64,000 bases of DNA, from NCBI RefSeq assembly GCF_051020765.1, contig NW_027469176.1, positions 1 to 64,000 of the forward strand, in the 5' to 3' direction. The notes beneath the pieces were generated by a model. It was not told where the DNA came from. It did not search any database and worked only from the letters and a program-made list of their open reading frames with translations. How positions within the stretch are numbered: the first letter of the stretch is position 1; every line of letters begins with the position of its first letter. Shown piece by piece: positions 1 through 16,610 of this stretch. Origin of the DNA: Lasioglossum baleicum (Eukaryota; Arthropoda; Insecta; Hymenoptera; Halictidae). A program made the position numbers and the translations under genes.

Positions 1-3000
1 ATAACGCATAACGCATAACGCATAACGCATAACGCATAACGCATAACGCATAACGCATAACGCATAACGCATAACGCATAACGCATAACGCATAACGCAT
101 AACGCATAACGCATAACGCATAACGCATAACGCATAACGCATAACGCATAACGCATAACGCATAACGCATAACGCATAACGCATAACGCATAACGCATAA
201 CGCATAACGCATAACGCATAACGCATAACGCATAACGCATAACGCATAACGCATAACGCATAACGCATAACGCATAACGCATAACGCATAACGCATGACG
301 CACAACGCATAACGCATAACGCATAACGCATAACGCATAACGCATAACGCATAACGCATAACGCATAACGCATTACGCATAACGCATAACGCATAACGCA
401 TAACGCATAACGCACAACGCATAACGTTTAAACCATAAGGCATAACGCATAGCCCATGACGCATAACGCATAACGCATAACGCATAATGCAAAAGTCATA
501 ACGCATAACGCATAACGGATAACGCATAACGCATAACGCATAACGCATAACGCATAACGCATAACGCATAACGCATAACGCATAACGCATAACGCATAAC
601 GCATAACGTATAACGCATAACGCATAACGCATAACGCATAACGCATAACGCATAACGCATAACGCATAACGCATAACGCATAACGCATAACGCATAACGC
701 ATAACGCATAACGCATAACGCATAACGCATAACGCATAACGCATAACGCATAACGCATAACGCATAACGCATAACGCATAACGCATAACGCATAACGCAT
801 AACGCATAACGCATAACGCATAACGCATAACGCACAACGCATAACGTTTAAACCATAAGGCATAACGCATAGCCCATGACGCATAACGCATAACGCATAA
901 CGCATAATGCAAAAGTCATAACGCATAACGCATAACGGATAACGCATAACGCATAACGCATAACGCATAACGCATAACGCATAACGCATAACGCATAACG
1001 CATAACGCATAACGCATAACGCATAACGCATAACGCATAACGCATAACGCATAACGCATAACGCATAACGCATAACGCATAACGCATAACGCATAACGCA
1101 TAACGCATAACGCATAACGCATAACGCATAACGCATAACGCATAACGCATAACGCATAACGCATAACGCATAACGCATAACGCATAACGCATAACGCATA
1201 ACGCATAACGCATAACGCATAACGCATAACGCATAACGCATAACGCATAACGCATATGGCATAAGCATAACGCATAACGCATAACGCATAACGCATAACG
1301 CATAACGCATAACGCAAAACGCAAAACTCATAACGCATAACGCATAACGCATAACGCATAACGCATAACGCATAACGCATAACGCATAACGCATAACGCA
1401 TAACGCATAACGCATAACGGATAACGCATAACGCATAACGCATAACGCGTAACGCATAACGCATAACGCATAACGCATAACGCATAACGCATAACGCATA
1501 ACGCATAACGCATAACGCATAACGCATAACGCATAACGCATAACGCATAACGCATAACGCATAACGCATAACGCATAACGCATAACGCATAACGCATAAC
1601 GCATAACGCATAACGCATAACGCATAACGAATAACGCATAACGCATAACGCATAACGCATAACGCATAACGCATAACGCATAACGCATAACGCATAACGC
1701 ATAACGAATAACGCATAACGCATAACGTATAACGCATAACGCTTAACGCATAACGCATAACGCATAACGCATAACGCATAACGCATAACGCATAACGCAT
1801 AACGCATAACGCATAACGCATAACGCATAACGCATAACGCATAACGCATAACGCATAACGCATAACGCATAACGCATAACGCATAACGCATAACGCATAA
1901 CGCATAACGCATAACGCATAACGCATAACGCATAACGCATAACGAATAACGCATAACGCATAACGCATAACGCATAACGCATAACGCATAACGCATAACG
2001 CATAACGCATAACGCATAACGAATAACGCATAACGCATAACGCATAACGCATAACGCTTAACGCATAACGCATAACGCATAACGCATAACGCATAACGCA
2101 TAACGCATAACGCATAACGCATAACGCATAACGCATAACGCATAACGCATAACGCATAACGCATAACGCATAACGCATAACGCATAACGCATAACGCATA
2201 ACGCATAACGCATAACGCATAACGCATAACGCATAACGCATAACGCATAACGCATAACGCATAACGCATAACGCATAACGCATAACGCATAACGCATAAC
2301 GCATAACGCATAACGCATAACGCATAACGCATAACGCATAACGCATAACGCATAACGCATAACGCATAACGCATAACGCATAACGCATAACGCATAACGC
2401 ATAACGCATAACGCATAACGCATAACGCATAACGCATAACGCATAACGCATAACGCATAACGCATAACGCATAACGCATGACGCACAACGCATAACGCAT
2501 AACGCATAACGCATAACGCATAACGCATTACGCATAACGCATAACGCATAACGCATAACGCATAACGCAAAAGGCATAAGCATAACGCATAACGCATAAC
2601 GCATAACGCATAACGCATAACGCATAACGCGTAACGCAAGACTCATAACGCATAACGCATAACGCATAACGCATAACGCATATGGCATAACGCATAATGC
2701 AAAAGTCATAACGCATAACGCATAACGCATAACGCATAACGCACAACGCATAACGTTTAAACCATAAGGCATAACGCATAGCCCATGACGCATAACGCAT
2801 AACGCATAACGCATAATGCAAAAGTCATAACGCATAACGCATAACGGATAACGCATAACGCATAACGCATAACGCATAACGCATAACGCATAACGCATAA
2901 CGCATAACGCATAACGCATAACGCATAACGCATAACGCATAACGCATAACGCATAACGCATAACGCATAACGCATAACGCATAACGCATAACGCATAACG

Positions 3001-6000
3001 CATAACGCATAACGCATAACGCATAACGCATAACGCATAACGCATAACGCATAACGCATAACGCATAACGCATAACGCATAACGCATAACGCATAACGCA
3101 TAACGCATAACGCATAACGCATAACGCATAACGCATAACGCATAACGCATAACGCATGACGCATAACGCATAACGCATAACGCATAACGCATAACGCATA
3201 ACGCATAACGCATGACGCATAACGCATAACGCATAACGCATAACGCATAACGCATAACGCATAACGCATAACGCATAACGCATAACGCATAACGCATAAC
3301 GCATAACGCATAACGCATAACGCATAACGCATAACGCATAACGCATAACGCATAACGCATAACGCATAACGCATAACGCATAAGGCATAACGCATAACGC
3401 ATAACGAATAACGCATAACGCATAACGCATAACGCATAACGCATAACGCATAACGCATAACGCATAACGCATAACGCATAACGAATAACGCATAACGCAT
3501 AACGCATAACGCATAACGCTTAACGCATAACGCATAACGCATAACGCATAACGCATAACGCATAACGCATAACGCATAACGCATAACGCATAACGCATAA
3601 CGCATAACGCATAACGCATAACGCATAACGCATAACGCATAACGCATAACGCATAACGCATAACGCATAACGCATAACGCATAACGCATAACGCATAACG
3701 AATAACGCATAACGCATAACGCATAACGCATAACGCATAACGCATAACGCATAACGCATAACGCATAACGCATAACGAATAACGCATAACGCATAACGCA
3801 TAACGCATAACGCGTAACGCAAAACTCATAACGCATAACGCGTAACGCAAAACTCATAACGCATAACGCATAACGCATAACGCATAACGCATAACGCATA
3901 ACGCATAACGCATAACGCATAACGCATAACGCATAACGCATAACGCATAACGCATAACGCATAACGCATAACGCATAACGCATAACGCATAACGCATAAC
4001 GCATAACGCATAACGCATAACGCATAACGCATAACGCATAACGCATAACGCATAACGCATAACGCATAACGCATAACGCATAACGCATAACGCATAACGC
4101 ATAACGCATAACGCATAACGCATAACGCATAACGCATAACGCATAACGCATAACGCATAACGCATAACGCATAACGCATAACGCATAACGCATAACGCAT
4201 AACGCATTACGCATAACGCATAACGCATAACGCATAACGCATAACGCATAACGCATAACGCATAACGCATAACGCATAACGCATAACGCATAACGCATAA
4301 CGCATAACGCATAACGCATGACGCACAACGCATAACGCATAACGCATAACGCATAACGCATAACGCATAACGCATAACGCATAACGCATAACGCATTACG
4401 CATAACGCATAACGCATAACGCATAACGCATAACGCATAACGCACAACGCATAACGTTTAAACCATAAGGCATAACGCATAGCCCATGACGCATAACGCA
4501 TAACGCATAACGCATAATGCAAAAGTCATAACGCATAACGCATAACGGATAACGCATAACGCATAACGCATAACGCATAACGCATAACGCATAACGCACA
4601 ACGCATAACGCATAACGCATAACGCATAACGCATAACGCATAACGCATAACGCATTACGCATAACGCATAACGCATAACGCATAACGCATAACGCAAAAG
4701 GCATAAGCATAACGCATAACGCATAACGCATAACGCATAACGCATAACGCATAACGCGTAACGCAAGACTCATAACGCATAACGCATAACGCATAACGCA
4801 TAACGCATAACGCATAACGCATATGGCATAACGCATAATGCAAAAGTCATAACGCATAACGCATAACGCATAACGCATAACGCATAACGCATAACGCATA
4901 ACGCATAACGCATAACGCATAACGCATAACGCATAACGCATAACGCATAATGCAAAAGTCATAACGCATAACGCATAACGGATAACGCATAACGCATAAC
5001 GCATAACGCATAACGCATAACGCATAACGCATAACGCATAACGTATAACGCATAACGCATAACGCATATGGCATAACGCATAATGCAAAAGTCATAACGC
5101 ATAACGCATAACGCATAACGCATAACGCACAACGCATAACGTTTAAACCATAAGGCATAACGCATAGCCCATGACGCATAACGCATAACGCATAACGCAT
5201 AATGCAAAAGTCATAACGCATAACGCATAACGGATAACGCATAACGCATAACGCATAACGCATAACGCATAACGCATAACGCATAACGCATAACGCATAA
5301 CGCATAACGCATAACGCATAACGCATAACGCATAACGCATAACGCATAACGCATAACGCATAACGCATAACGCATAACGCATAACGCATAACGCATAACG
5401 CATAACGCATAACGCATAACGCATAACGCATAACGCATAACGCATAACGCATAACGCATAACGCATAACGCATAACGCATAACGCATAACGCATAACGCA
5501 TAACGCATAACGCATAACGCATAACGCATAACGCATGACGCATAACGCATAACGCATAACGCATAACGCATGACGCATAACGCATAACGCATAACGCATA
5601 ACGCATAACGCATAACGCATAACGCATGACGCATAACGCATAACGCATAACGCATAACGCATAACGCATAACGCATAACGCATAACGCATAACGCATAAC
5701 GCATAACGCATAACGCATAACGCATAACGCATAACGCATAACGCATAACGCATAACGCATAACGCATAACGCATAACGCATAACGCATAACGCATAACGC
5801 ATAACGCATAACGCATAACGCATAACGCATAACGCATAACGCATAACGCATAACGCATAACGCATAACGCATAACGCATAACGCATAACGCATAACGCAT
5901 AACGCATAACGCATAACGCATAACGCATAACGCATGACGCATAACGCATAACGCATAACGCATAACGCATAACGCATAACGCATAACGCATGACGCATAA

Positions 6001-8250
6001 CGCATAACGCATAACGCATAACGCATAACGCATAACGCATAACGCATAACGCATAACGCATAACGCATAACGCATAACGCATAACGCATAACGCATAACG
6101 CATAACGCATAACGCATAACGCATAACGCATAACGCATAACGCATAACGCATAACGCATAACGCATAACGCATAACGCATAACGCATAACGCATAACGCA
6201 TAACGCATAACGCATAACGCATAACGCATAACGCATAACGCATAACGCATAACGCATAACGCATAACGCATAACGCATAACGCATGACGCATAACGCATA
6301 ACGCATAACGCATAACGCATAACGCATAACGCATGACGCATAACGCATAACGCATAACGCATAACGCATAACGCATAACGCATAACGCATAACGCATAAC
6401 GCATAACGCATAACGCATAACGCATAACGCATAACGCATAACGCATAACGCATAACGCATAACGCATAACGCATAACGCATAACGCATAACGCATAAGGC
6501 ATAACGCATAACGCATAACGAATAACGCATAACGCATAACGCATAACGCATAACGCATAACGCATAACGCATAACGCATAACGCATAACGCATAACGAAT
6601 AACGCATAACGCATAACGCATAACGCATAACGCTTAACGCATAACGCATAACGCATAACGCATAACGCATAACGCATAACGCATAACGCATAACGCATAA
6701 CGCATAACGCATAACGCATAACGCATAACGCATAACGCATAACGCATAACGCATAACGCATAACGCATAACGCATAACGCATAACGCATAACGCATAACG
6801 CATAACGCATAACGAATAACGCATAACGCATAACGCATAACGCATAACGCATAACGCATAACGCATAACGCATAACGCATAACGCATAACGCATAACGAA
6901 TAACGCATAACGCATAACGCATAACGCATAACGCGTAACGCAAAACTCATAACGCATAACGCGTAACGCAAAACTCATAACGCATAACGCATAACGCATA
7001 ACGCATAACGCATAACGCATAACGCATAACGCATAACGCATAACGCATAACGCATAACGCATAACGCATAACGCATAACGCATAACGCATAACGCATAAC
7101 GCATAACGCATAACGCATAACGCATAACGCATAACGCATAACGCATAACGCATAACGCATAACGCATAACGCATAACGCATAACGCATAACGCATAACGC
7201 ATAACGCATAACGCATAACGCATAACGCATAACGCATAACGCATAACGCATAACGCATAACGCATAACGCATAACGCATAACGCATAACGCATAACGCAT
7301 TACGCATAACGCATAACGCATAACGCATAACGCATAACGCATAACGCATAACGCATAACGCATAACGCATAACGCATAACGCATAACGCATAACGCATAA
7401 CGCATAACGCATAACGCATGACGCACAACGCATAACGCATAACGCATAACGCATAACGCATAACGCATAACGCATAACGCATAACGCATAACGCATTACG
7501 CATAACGCATAACGCATAACGCATAACGCATAACGCATAACGCACAACGCATAACGTTTAAACCATAAGGCATAACGCATAGCCCATGACGCATAACGCA
7601 TAACGCATAACGCATAATGCAAAAGTCATAACGCATAACGCATAACGGATAACGCATAACGCATAACGCATAACGCATAACGCATAACGCATAACGCACA
7701 ACGCATAACGCATAACGCATAACGCATAACGCATAACGCATAACGCATAACGCATTACGCATAACGCATAACGCATAACGCATAACGCATAACGCAAAAG
7801 GCATAAGCATAACGCATAACGCATAACGCATAACGCATAACGCATAACGCATAACGCGTAACGCAAGACTCATAACGCATAACGCATAACGCATAACGCA
7901 TAACGCATAACGCATATGGCATAACGCATAATGCAAAAGTCATAACGCATAACGCATAACGCATAACGCATAACGCACAACGCATAACGTTTAAACCATA
8001 AGGCATAACGCATAGCCCATGACGCATAACGCATAACGCATAACGCATAATGCAAAAGTCATAACGCATAACGCATAACGGATAACGCATAACGCATAAC
8101 GCATAACGCATAACGCATAACGCATAACGCATAACGTATAACGTATAACGCATAACGCATAACGCATAACGCATAACGCATAACGCATAACGCATAACGC
8201 ATAACGCATAACGCATAACGCATAACGCATAACGCATAACGCATAACGCA
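1..8250. repeat. Zone 1: higher-order repeat of about 3.1 kb
   Basis: Landmark heptads recur with a period near 3.1 kb. GTTTAAAC at 4,456 and 7,556 are 3,100 bp apart. The GAATAACG/GAATAACG/CTTAACG triad at 3,405/3,482/3,517 recurs at 6,519/6,596/6,631 (offset 3,114), each preceded by a CATAAGG heptad 24 bp upstream. Paired CAAAACT heptads near 3,815-3,857 recur near 6,932-6,977. The 6-mer after CAAAAGG at about 4,700 recurs near 7,800. Between landmarks lie pure CATAACG runs. The left part (1-2,750) is a less complete relative carrying a 420-bp repeat of the GTTTAAAC module. Zone borders are approximate because the filler is identical on both sides. Confidence 0.8.
421..937. repeat. GTTTAAAC module repeated at a 420-bp interval
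   Basis: GTTTAAAC occurs at 426-433 and 846-853, exactly 420 bp (60 monomers) apart. Bases 421-500 and 841-920 read identically, including the CATAGCC and CATGACG heptads and the downstream CATAATG + CAAAAGT pair. Both copies end with a GATAACG heptad near +91. This looks like a local duplication of a 60-monomer unit. The upstream filler is not identical: a CATTACG heptad near 371 has no counterpart near 791. Confidence 0.85.
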
Positions 8251-11200
8251 TAACTCATAACGCATAACGCATAACGCATAACGCATAACGCATAACGCAT
8301 AACGCATAACGCATAACGCATGACGCATAACGCATAACGCATAACGCATAACGCATAACGCATAACGCATAACGCATAACGCATAACGCATAACGCATAA
8401 CGCATAACGCATAACGCATAACGCATAACGCATAACGCATAACGCATAACGCATAACGCATAACGCATAACGCATAACGCATAACGCATAACGCATAAGG
8501 CATAAGCATAACGCATAACGCATAACGCATAACGCATAACGCATAACGCATAACGCGTAACGCAAAACTCATAACGCATACGCGTAACGCAAAACTCATA
8601 ACGCATAACGCATAACGCATAACGCATAACGCACAACGCATAACGTTTAAACCATAAGGCATAACGCATAGCCTATAACGCATAACGCATAACGCATAAC
8701 GCATAATGCAAAAGTCATAACGCATAACGCATAACGGATAACGCATAACGCATAACGCATAACGCATAACGCATAACGCATAACGCATAACGCATAACGC
8801 ATAACGCATAACGCATAACGCATAACGCATAACGCATAACGCATAACGCATAACGCATAACGCATAACGCATAACGCATAACGCATAACGCATAACGCAT
8901 AACGCATAACGCATAACGCATAACGCATAACGCATAACGCATAACGCATAACGCATAACGCATAACGCATAACGCATAACGCATAACGCATAACGCATAA
9001 CGCATAACGCATAACGCATAACGCATAACGCATAACGCATAACGCATAACGCATAACGCATAACGCATAACGCATAACGCATAACGCATAACGCATAACG
9101 CATAACGCATAACGCATAACGCATAACGCATAACGCATAACGCATAACGCATAACGCATAACGCATAACGCATAACGCATAACGCATAACGCATAACGCA
9201 TAACGCATAACGCATAACGCATAACGCATAACGCATAACGCATAACGCATAACGCATAACGCATAACGCATAACGCATAACGCATGACGCACAACGCATA
9301 ACGCATAACGCATAACGCATAACGCATAACGCATAACGCATAACGCATAACGCATAACGCATTACGCATAACGCATAACGCATAACGCATAACGCATAAC
9401 GCATAACGCACAACGCATAACGTTTAAACCATAAGGCATAACGCATAGCCCATGACGCATAACGCATAACGCATAACGCATAATGCAAAAGTCATAACGC
9501 ATAACGCATAACGGATAACGCATAACGCATAACGCATAACGCATAACGCATAACGCATAACGCATAACGCATAACGCATAACGCATAACGCATAACGCAT
9601 AACGCATAACGCATAACGCATAACGCATAACGCATAACGCATAACGCATAACGCATAACGCATAACGCATAACGCATAACGCATAACGCATAACGCATAA
9701 CGCATAACGCATAACGCATAACGCATAACGCATAACGCATAACGCATAACGCATAACGCATAACGCATAACGCATAACGCATAACGCATAACGCATAACG
9801 CATAACGCATAACGCATAACGCATAACGCATAACGCATAACGCATAACGCATAACGCATAACGCATAACGCATAACGCATAACGCATAACGCATAACGCA
9901 TAACGCATAACGCATAACGCATAACGCATGACGCACAACGCATAACGCATAACGCATAACGCATAACGCATAACGCATAACGCATAACGCATTACGCATA
10001 ACGCATAACGCATAACGCATAACGCAAAAGGCATAAGCATAACGCATAACGCATAACGCATAACGCATAACGCATAACGCATAACGCGTAACGCAAGACT
10101 CATAACGCATAACGCATAACGCATAACGCATAACGCATATGGCATAACGCATAATGCAAAAGTCATAACGCATAACGCATAACGCATAACGCATAACGCA
10201 TAACGCACAACGCATAACGTTTAAACCATAAGGCATAACGCATAGCCCATGACGCATAACGCATAACGCATAACGCATAATGCAAAAGTCATAACGCATA
10301 ACGCATAACGGATAACGCATAACGCATAACGCATAACGCATAACGCATAACGCATAACGCATAACGCATAACGCATAACGCATAACGCATAACGCATAAC
10401 GCATAACGCATAACGCATAACGCATAACGCATAACGCATAACGCATAACGCATAACGCATAACGCATAACGCATAACGCATAACGCATAACGCATAACGC
10501 ATAACGCATAACGCATAACGCATAACGCATAACGCATAACGCATAACGCATAACGCATAACGCATAACGCATAACGCATAACGCATAACGCATAACGCAT
10601 AACGCATAACGCATAACGCATAACGCATAACGCATAACGCATAACGCATAACGCATAACGCATAACGCATAACGCATAACGCATAACGCATAACGCATAA
10701 CGCATAACGCATAACGCATAACGCATAACGCATAACGCATAACGCATAACGCATAACGCATAAGGCATAAGCATAACGCATAACGCATAACGCATAACGC
10801 ATAACGCATAACGCATAACGCATAACGCATAACGCATAACGCATAACGCATAACGCATAACGCATAACGCATAACGCATAACGCATAACGCATAACGCAT
10901 AACGCATAACGCATAACGCATAACGCATAACGCATAACGCATAACGCATAACGCATAACGCGTAACGCAAAACTCATAACGCATACGCGTAACGCAAAAC
11001 TCATAACGCATAACGCATAACGCATAACGAATAACGCATAACGCATAACGCATAACGCATAACGCTTAACGCATAACGCATAACGCATAACGCATAACGC
11101 ATAACGCATAACGCATAACGCATAACGCATAACGCATAACGCATAACGCATAACGCATAACGCATAACGCATAACGCATAACGCATAACGCATAACGCAT

Positions 11201-11420
11201 AACGCATAACGCATAACGCATAACGCATAACGCATAACGCATAACGCATAACGCATAACGCATAACGCATAACGCATAACGCATAACGCATAACGCATAA
11301 CGCATAACGCATAACGCATAACGCATAACGCATAACGCATAACGCATAACGCATTACGCATAACGCATAACGCATAACGCATAACGCATAACGCATAACG
11401 CATAACGCACAACGCATAAC

Positions 11421-14400
11421 GTTTAAACCATAAGGCATAACGCATAGCCCATGACGCATAACGCATAATGCAAAAGTCATAACGCATAACGCATAACGGA
11501 TAACGCATAACGCATAACGCATAACGCATAACGCATAACGCATAACGCATAACGCATAACGCATAACGCATAACGCATAACGCATAACGCATAACGCATA
11601 ACGCATAACGCATAACGCATAACGCATAACGCATAACGCATAACGCATAACGCATAACGCATAACGCATAACGCATAACGCATAACGCATAACGCATAAC
11701 GCATAACGCATAACGCATAACGCATAACGCATAACGCATAACGCATAACGCATAACGCATAACGCATAACGCATAACGCATAACGCATAACGCATAACGC
11801 ATAACGCATAACGCATAACGCATAACGCATAACGCAAAAGGCATAAGCATAACGCATAACGCATAACGCATAACGCATAACGCATAACGCATAACGCATA
11901 ACGCGTAACGCAAGACTCATAACGCATAACGCATAACGCATAACGCATAACGCATAACGCATATGGCATAACGCATAATGCAAAAGTCATAACGCATAAC
12001 GCATAACGCATAACGCATAACGCATAACGCACAACGCATAACGTTTAAACCATAAGGCATAACGCATAGCCCATGACGCATAACGCATAACGCATAACGC
12101 ATAATGCAAAAGTCATAACGCATAACGCATAACGGATAACGCATAACGCATAACGCATAACGCATAACGCATAACGCATAACGCATAACGCATAACGCAT
12201 AACGCATAACGCATAACGCATAACGCATAACGCATAACGCATAACGCATAACGCATAACGCATAACGCATAACGCATAACGCATAACGCATAACGCATAA
12301 CGCATAACGCATAACGCATAACGCATAACGCATAACGCATAACGCATAACGCATAACGCATAACGCATGACGCATAACGCATAACGCATAACGCATAACG
12401 CATAACGCATAACGCATAACGCATAACGCATAACGCATAACGCATAACGCATAACGCATAACGCATAACGCATAACGCATAACGCATAACGCATAACGCA
12501 TAACGCATAACGCATAACGCATAACGCATAACGCATAACGCATAAGGCATAAGCATAACGCATAACGCATAACGCATAACGCATAACGCATAACGCGTAA
12601 CGCAAAACTCATAACGCATACGCGTAACGCAAAACTCATAACGCATAACGCATAACGCATAACGCACAACGCATAACGTTTAAACCATAAGGCATAACGC
12701 ATAGCCTATAACGCATAACGCATAACGCATAACGCATAATGCAAAAGTCATAACGCATAACGCATAACGGATAACGCATAACGCATAACGCATAACGCAT
12801 AACGCATAACGCATAACGCATAACGCATAACGCATAACGCATAACGCATAACGCATAACGCATAACGCATAACGCATAACGCATAACGCATAACGCATAA
12901 CGCATAACGCATAACGCATAACGCATAACGCATAACGCATAACGCATAACGCATAACGCATAACGCATAACGCATAACGCATAACGCATAACGCATAACG
13001 CATAACGCATAACGCATAACGCATAACGCATAACGCATAACGCATAACGCATAACGCATAACGCATAACGCATAACGCATAACGCATAACGCATAACGCA
13101 TAACGCATAACGCATAACGCATAACGCATAACGCATAACGCATAACGCATACGCATAACGCATAACGCATAACGCATAACGCATAACGCATAACGCATAA
13201 CGCATAACGCATAACGCATAACGCATAACGCATAACGCATAACGCATAACGCATAACGCATAACGCATAACGCATAACGCATAACGCATAACGCATAACG
13301 CATAACGCATAACGCATAACGCATAACGCATAACGCATAACGCATAACGCATAACGCATGACGCACAACGCATAACGCATAACGCATAACGCATAACGCA
13401 TAACGCATAACGCATAACGCATTACGCATAACGCATAACGCATAACGCATAACGCATAACGCATAACGCATAACGCACAACGCATAACGTTTAAACCATA
13501 AGGCATAACGCATAGCCCATGACGCATAACGCATAATGCAAAAGTCATAACGCATAACGCATAACGGATAACGCATAACGCATAACGCATAACGCATAAC
13601 GCATAACGCATAACGCATAACGCATAACGCATAACGCATAACGCATAACGCATAACGCATAACGCATAACGCATAACGCATAACGCATAACGCATAACGC
13701 ATATGGCATAACGCATAATGCAAAAGTCATAACGCATAACGCATAACGCATAACGCATAACGCATAACGCACAACGCATAACGTTTAAACCATAAGGCAT
13801 AACGCATAGCCCATAACGCATAGCCCATGACGCATAACGCATAACGCATAACGCATAATGCAAAAGTCATAACGCATAACGCATAACGGATAACGCATAA
13901 CGCATAACGCATAACGCATAACGCATAACGCATAACGCATAACGCATAACGCATAACGCATAACGCATAACGCATAACGCATAACGCATAACGCATAACG
14001 CATAACGCATAACGCATAACGCATAACGCATAACGCATAACGCATAACGCATAACGCATAACGCATAACGCATAACGCATAACGCATAACGCATAACGCA
14101 TGACGCATAACGCATAACGCATAACGCATAACGCATAACGCATAACGCATAACGCATAACGCATAACGCATAACGCATAACGCATAACGCATAACGCATA
14201 ACGCATAACGCATAACGCATAACGCATAACGCATAACGCATAACGCATAACGCATAACGCATAACGCATAACGCATAACGCATAAGGCATAAGCATAACG
14301 CATAACGCATAACGCATAACGCATAACGCATAACGCGTAACGCAAAACTCATAACGCATACGCGTAACGCAAAACTCATAACGCATAACGCATAACGCAT

Positions 14401-16610
14401 AACGCACAACGCATAATGTTTAAACCATAAGGCATAACGCATAGCCTATAACGCATAACGCATAACGCATAACGCATAATGCAAAAGTCATAACGCATAA
14501 CGCATAACGGATAACGCATAACGCATAACGCATAACGCATAACGCATAACGCATAACGCATAACGCATAACGCATAACGCATAACGCATAACGCATAACG
14601 CATAACGCATAACGCATAACGCATAACGCATAACGCATAACGCATAACGCATAACGCATAACGCATAACGCATAACGTATAACGCATAACGCATAACGCA
14701 TAACGCATAACGCATAACGCATAACGCATAACGCATAACGCATAACGCATAACGCATAACGCATAACGCATAACGCATAACGCATAACGCATAACGCATA
14801 ACGCATAACGCATAACGCATAACGCATAACGCATAACGCATAACGCATAACGCATAACGCATAACGCATAACGCATAACGCATAACGCATAACGCATAAC
14901 GCATAACGCATAACGCATAACGCATAACGCATAACGCATAACGCATAACGCATAACGCATAACGCATAACGCATAACGCATAACGCATAACGCATAACGC
15001 ATAACGCATAACGCATAACGCATAAGGCATAAGCATAACGCATAACGCATAACGCATAACGCATAACGCATAACGCATAACGCATAACGCATAACGCATA
15101 ACGCATAACGCATAACGCATAACGCATAACGCATAACGCATAACGCATAACGCATAACGCATAACGCATAACGCATAACGCATAACGCATAACGCATAAA
15201 GCATAACGCATAACGCATAACGCATAACGCATAACGCATAACTCATAACGCATAACGCATAACGCATAACGCATAACGCATAACGCATAACGCATAACGC
15301 ATAACGCATAACGCACAACGCACAACGCACAACGCACAACGCACATCGCACAACGCACAACGCATAACGCATAACGCATAACGCATAACGCATAACGCAT
15401 AACGCATAACGCATAACGCATAACGCATAACGCATAACGCATAACGCATATCGCATGACGCACAACGCATAACGCATAACGCATAACGCATAACGCATAA
15501 CGCATAACGCATAACGCATAACGCATTACGCATAACGCATAACGCATAACGCATAACGCATAAGGCATAAGCATAACGCATAATGCATAATGCATAACGC
15601 ATAACGCATAACGCGTAACGCATAAGGCATAAGCATAACGCATAATGCATAACGCATAACGCATAACGCATAACGCATAACGCATAACGCATAACGCATA
15701 ACGCATATGGCATAACGCATAATGCAAAAGTCATAACGCATAACGCATAACGCATAACGCATAACGCATAACGCATAACGCATAACGCATAACGCATAAC
15801 GCATAACGCATAACGCGTAACGCAAAACTCATAACGCATAACGCATAACGCATAACGCATAACGCATAACGCATAACGCATAACGCATAACGCATAACGC
15901 GTAACGCATAACGCATAACGCATAACGCATAACGCATAACGCATAACGCATAACGCATAACGCATAACGCATAACGCATAACGCATAACGCATAACGCAT
16001 AACGCATAAGGCATAAGCATAACGCATAACGCATAACGCATAACGCATAACGCGTAACGCAAAACTCATAACGCATAACGCATAACGCATAACGCATAAC
16101 GCATAACGCATAACGCATAACGCATAACGCATAACGCATATGGCATAAGCATAAGGCATAACGCATAACGCAGAACGCACAACGCATAACGCATAACGCA
16201 TAACGCGTAACGCAAAACTCATAACGCATAACGCGTAACGCAAAACTCATAACGCATAACGCATAACGCATAACGCATAACGCATAACGCATAACGCATA
16301 ACGCATAACGCATAACGCATAACGCATAACGCATAACGCATAACGCATAACGCATAACGCATAACGCATAACGCATAACGCATAACGCATAACGCATAAC
16401 GCATAACGCATAACGCATAACGCATAACGCATAACGCATAACGCATAACGCATAACGCATAACGCATAACGCATAACGCATAACGCATAACGCATAACGC
16501 ATAACGCATAACGCATAACGCATAAAGCATAAGCATAACGCATAATGCATAACGCATAACGCATAACGCATAACGCATAACGCATAACGCGTAACGCAAG
16601 ACTCATAACG
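11421..16610. repeat. Large segmental duplication, copy 1
   Basis: GTTTAAAC landmarks run in the order S (11,421), N (12,043), T (12,678), S (13,489), N (13,783), T (14,418). The last T has the private change AATGTTTAAAC. A CACAACG cluster follows at 15,312, then CATATCG at 15,447, paired CATAATG heptads near 15,591, a CAGAACG heptad at 16,171 and an AAAGCATAAG 6-mer context at 16,521. The same ordered list occurs from 18,316 onward. The N module here has an extra CATAGCC repeat near 13,806-13,828 and the S-N interval is only 294 bp, against 629 bp in copy 2, so copy 1 has lost or copy 2 gained about 335 bp there. Confidence 0.85.
15312..15363. repeat. CACAACG variant cluster 1
   Basis: A local run of heptads in which CATAACG is replaced by CACAACG, four before and two after a single CACATCG. 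All are in register and surrounded by pure monomers. The same arrangement recurs at about 22,599 and 24,720 and nowhere else in the window, which makes it a good marker of shared ancestry. Confidence 0.9.

Noticed and set aside
426..433. GTTTAAAC palindrome as a terminator or operator
   Set aside because: An 8-bp palindrome with no loop, no following T run and no adjacent gene. Kept only as a repeat landmark.
916..3507. Long - strand open reading frame (863 codons) and similar ones at 4,847-6,943, 9,424-11,913, 15,243-17,969 and 23,025-25,709
   Set aside because: They are repeats of MRYALCV made by the heptad in any frame. Overlapping frames carry the same peptide, ends fall wherever a CAAAACT or TTTAAAC variant lies, and there is no non-repeat domain or start context. 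Not treated as genes.
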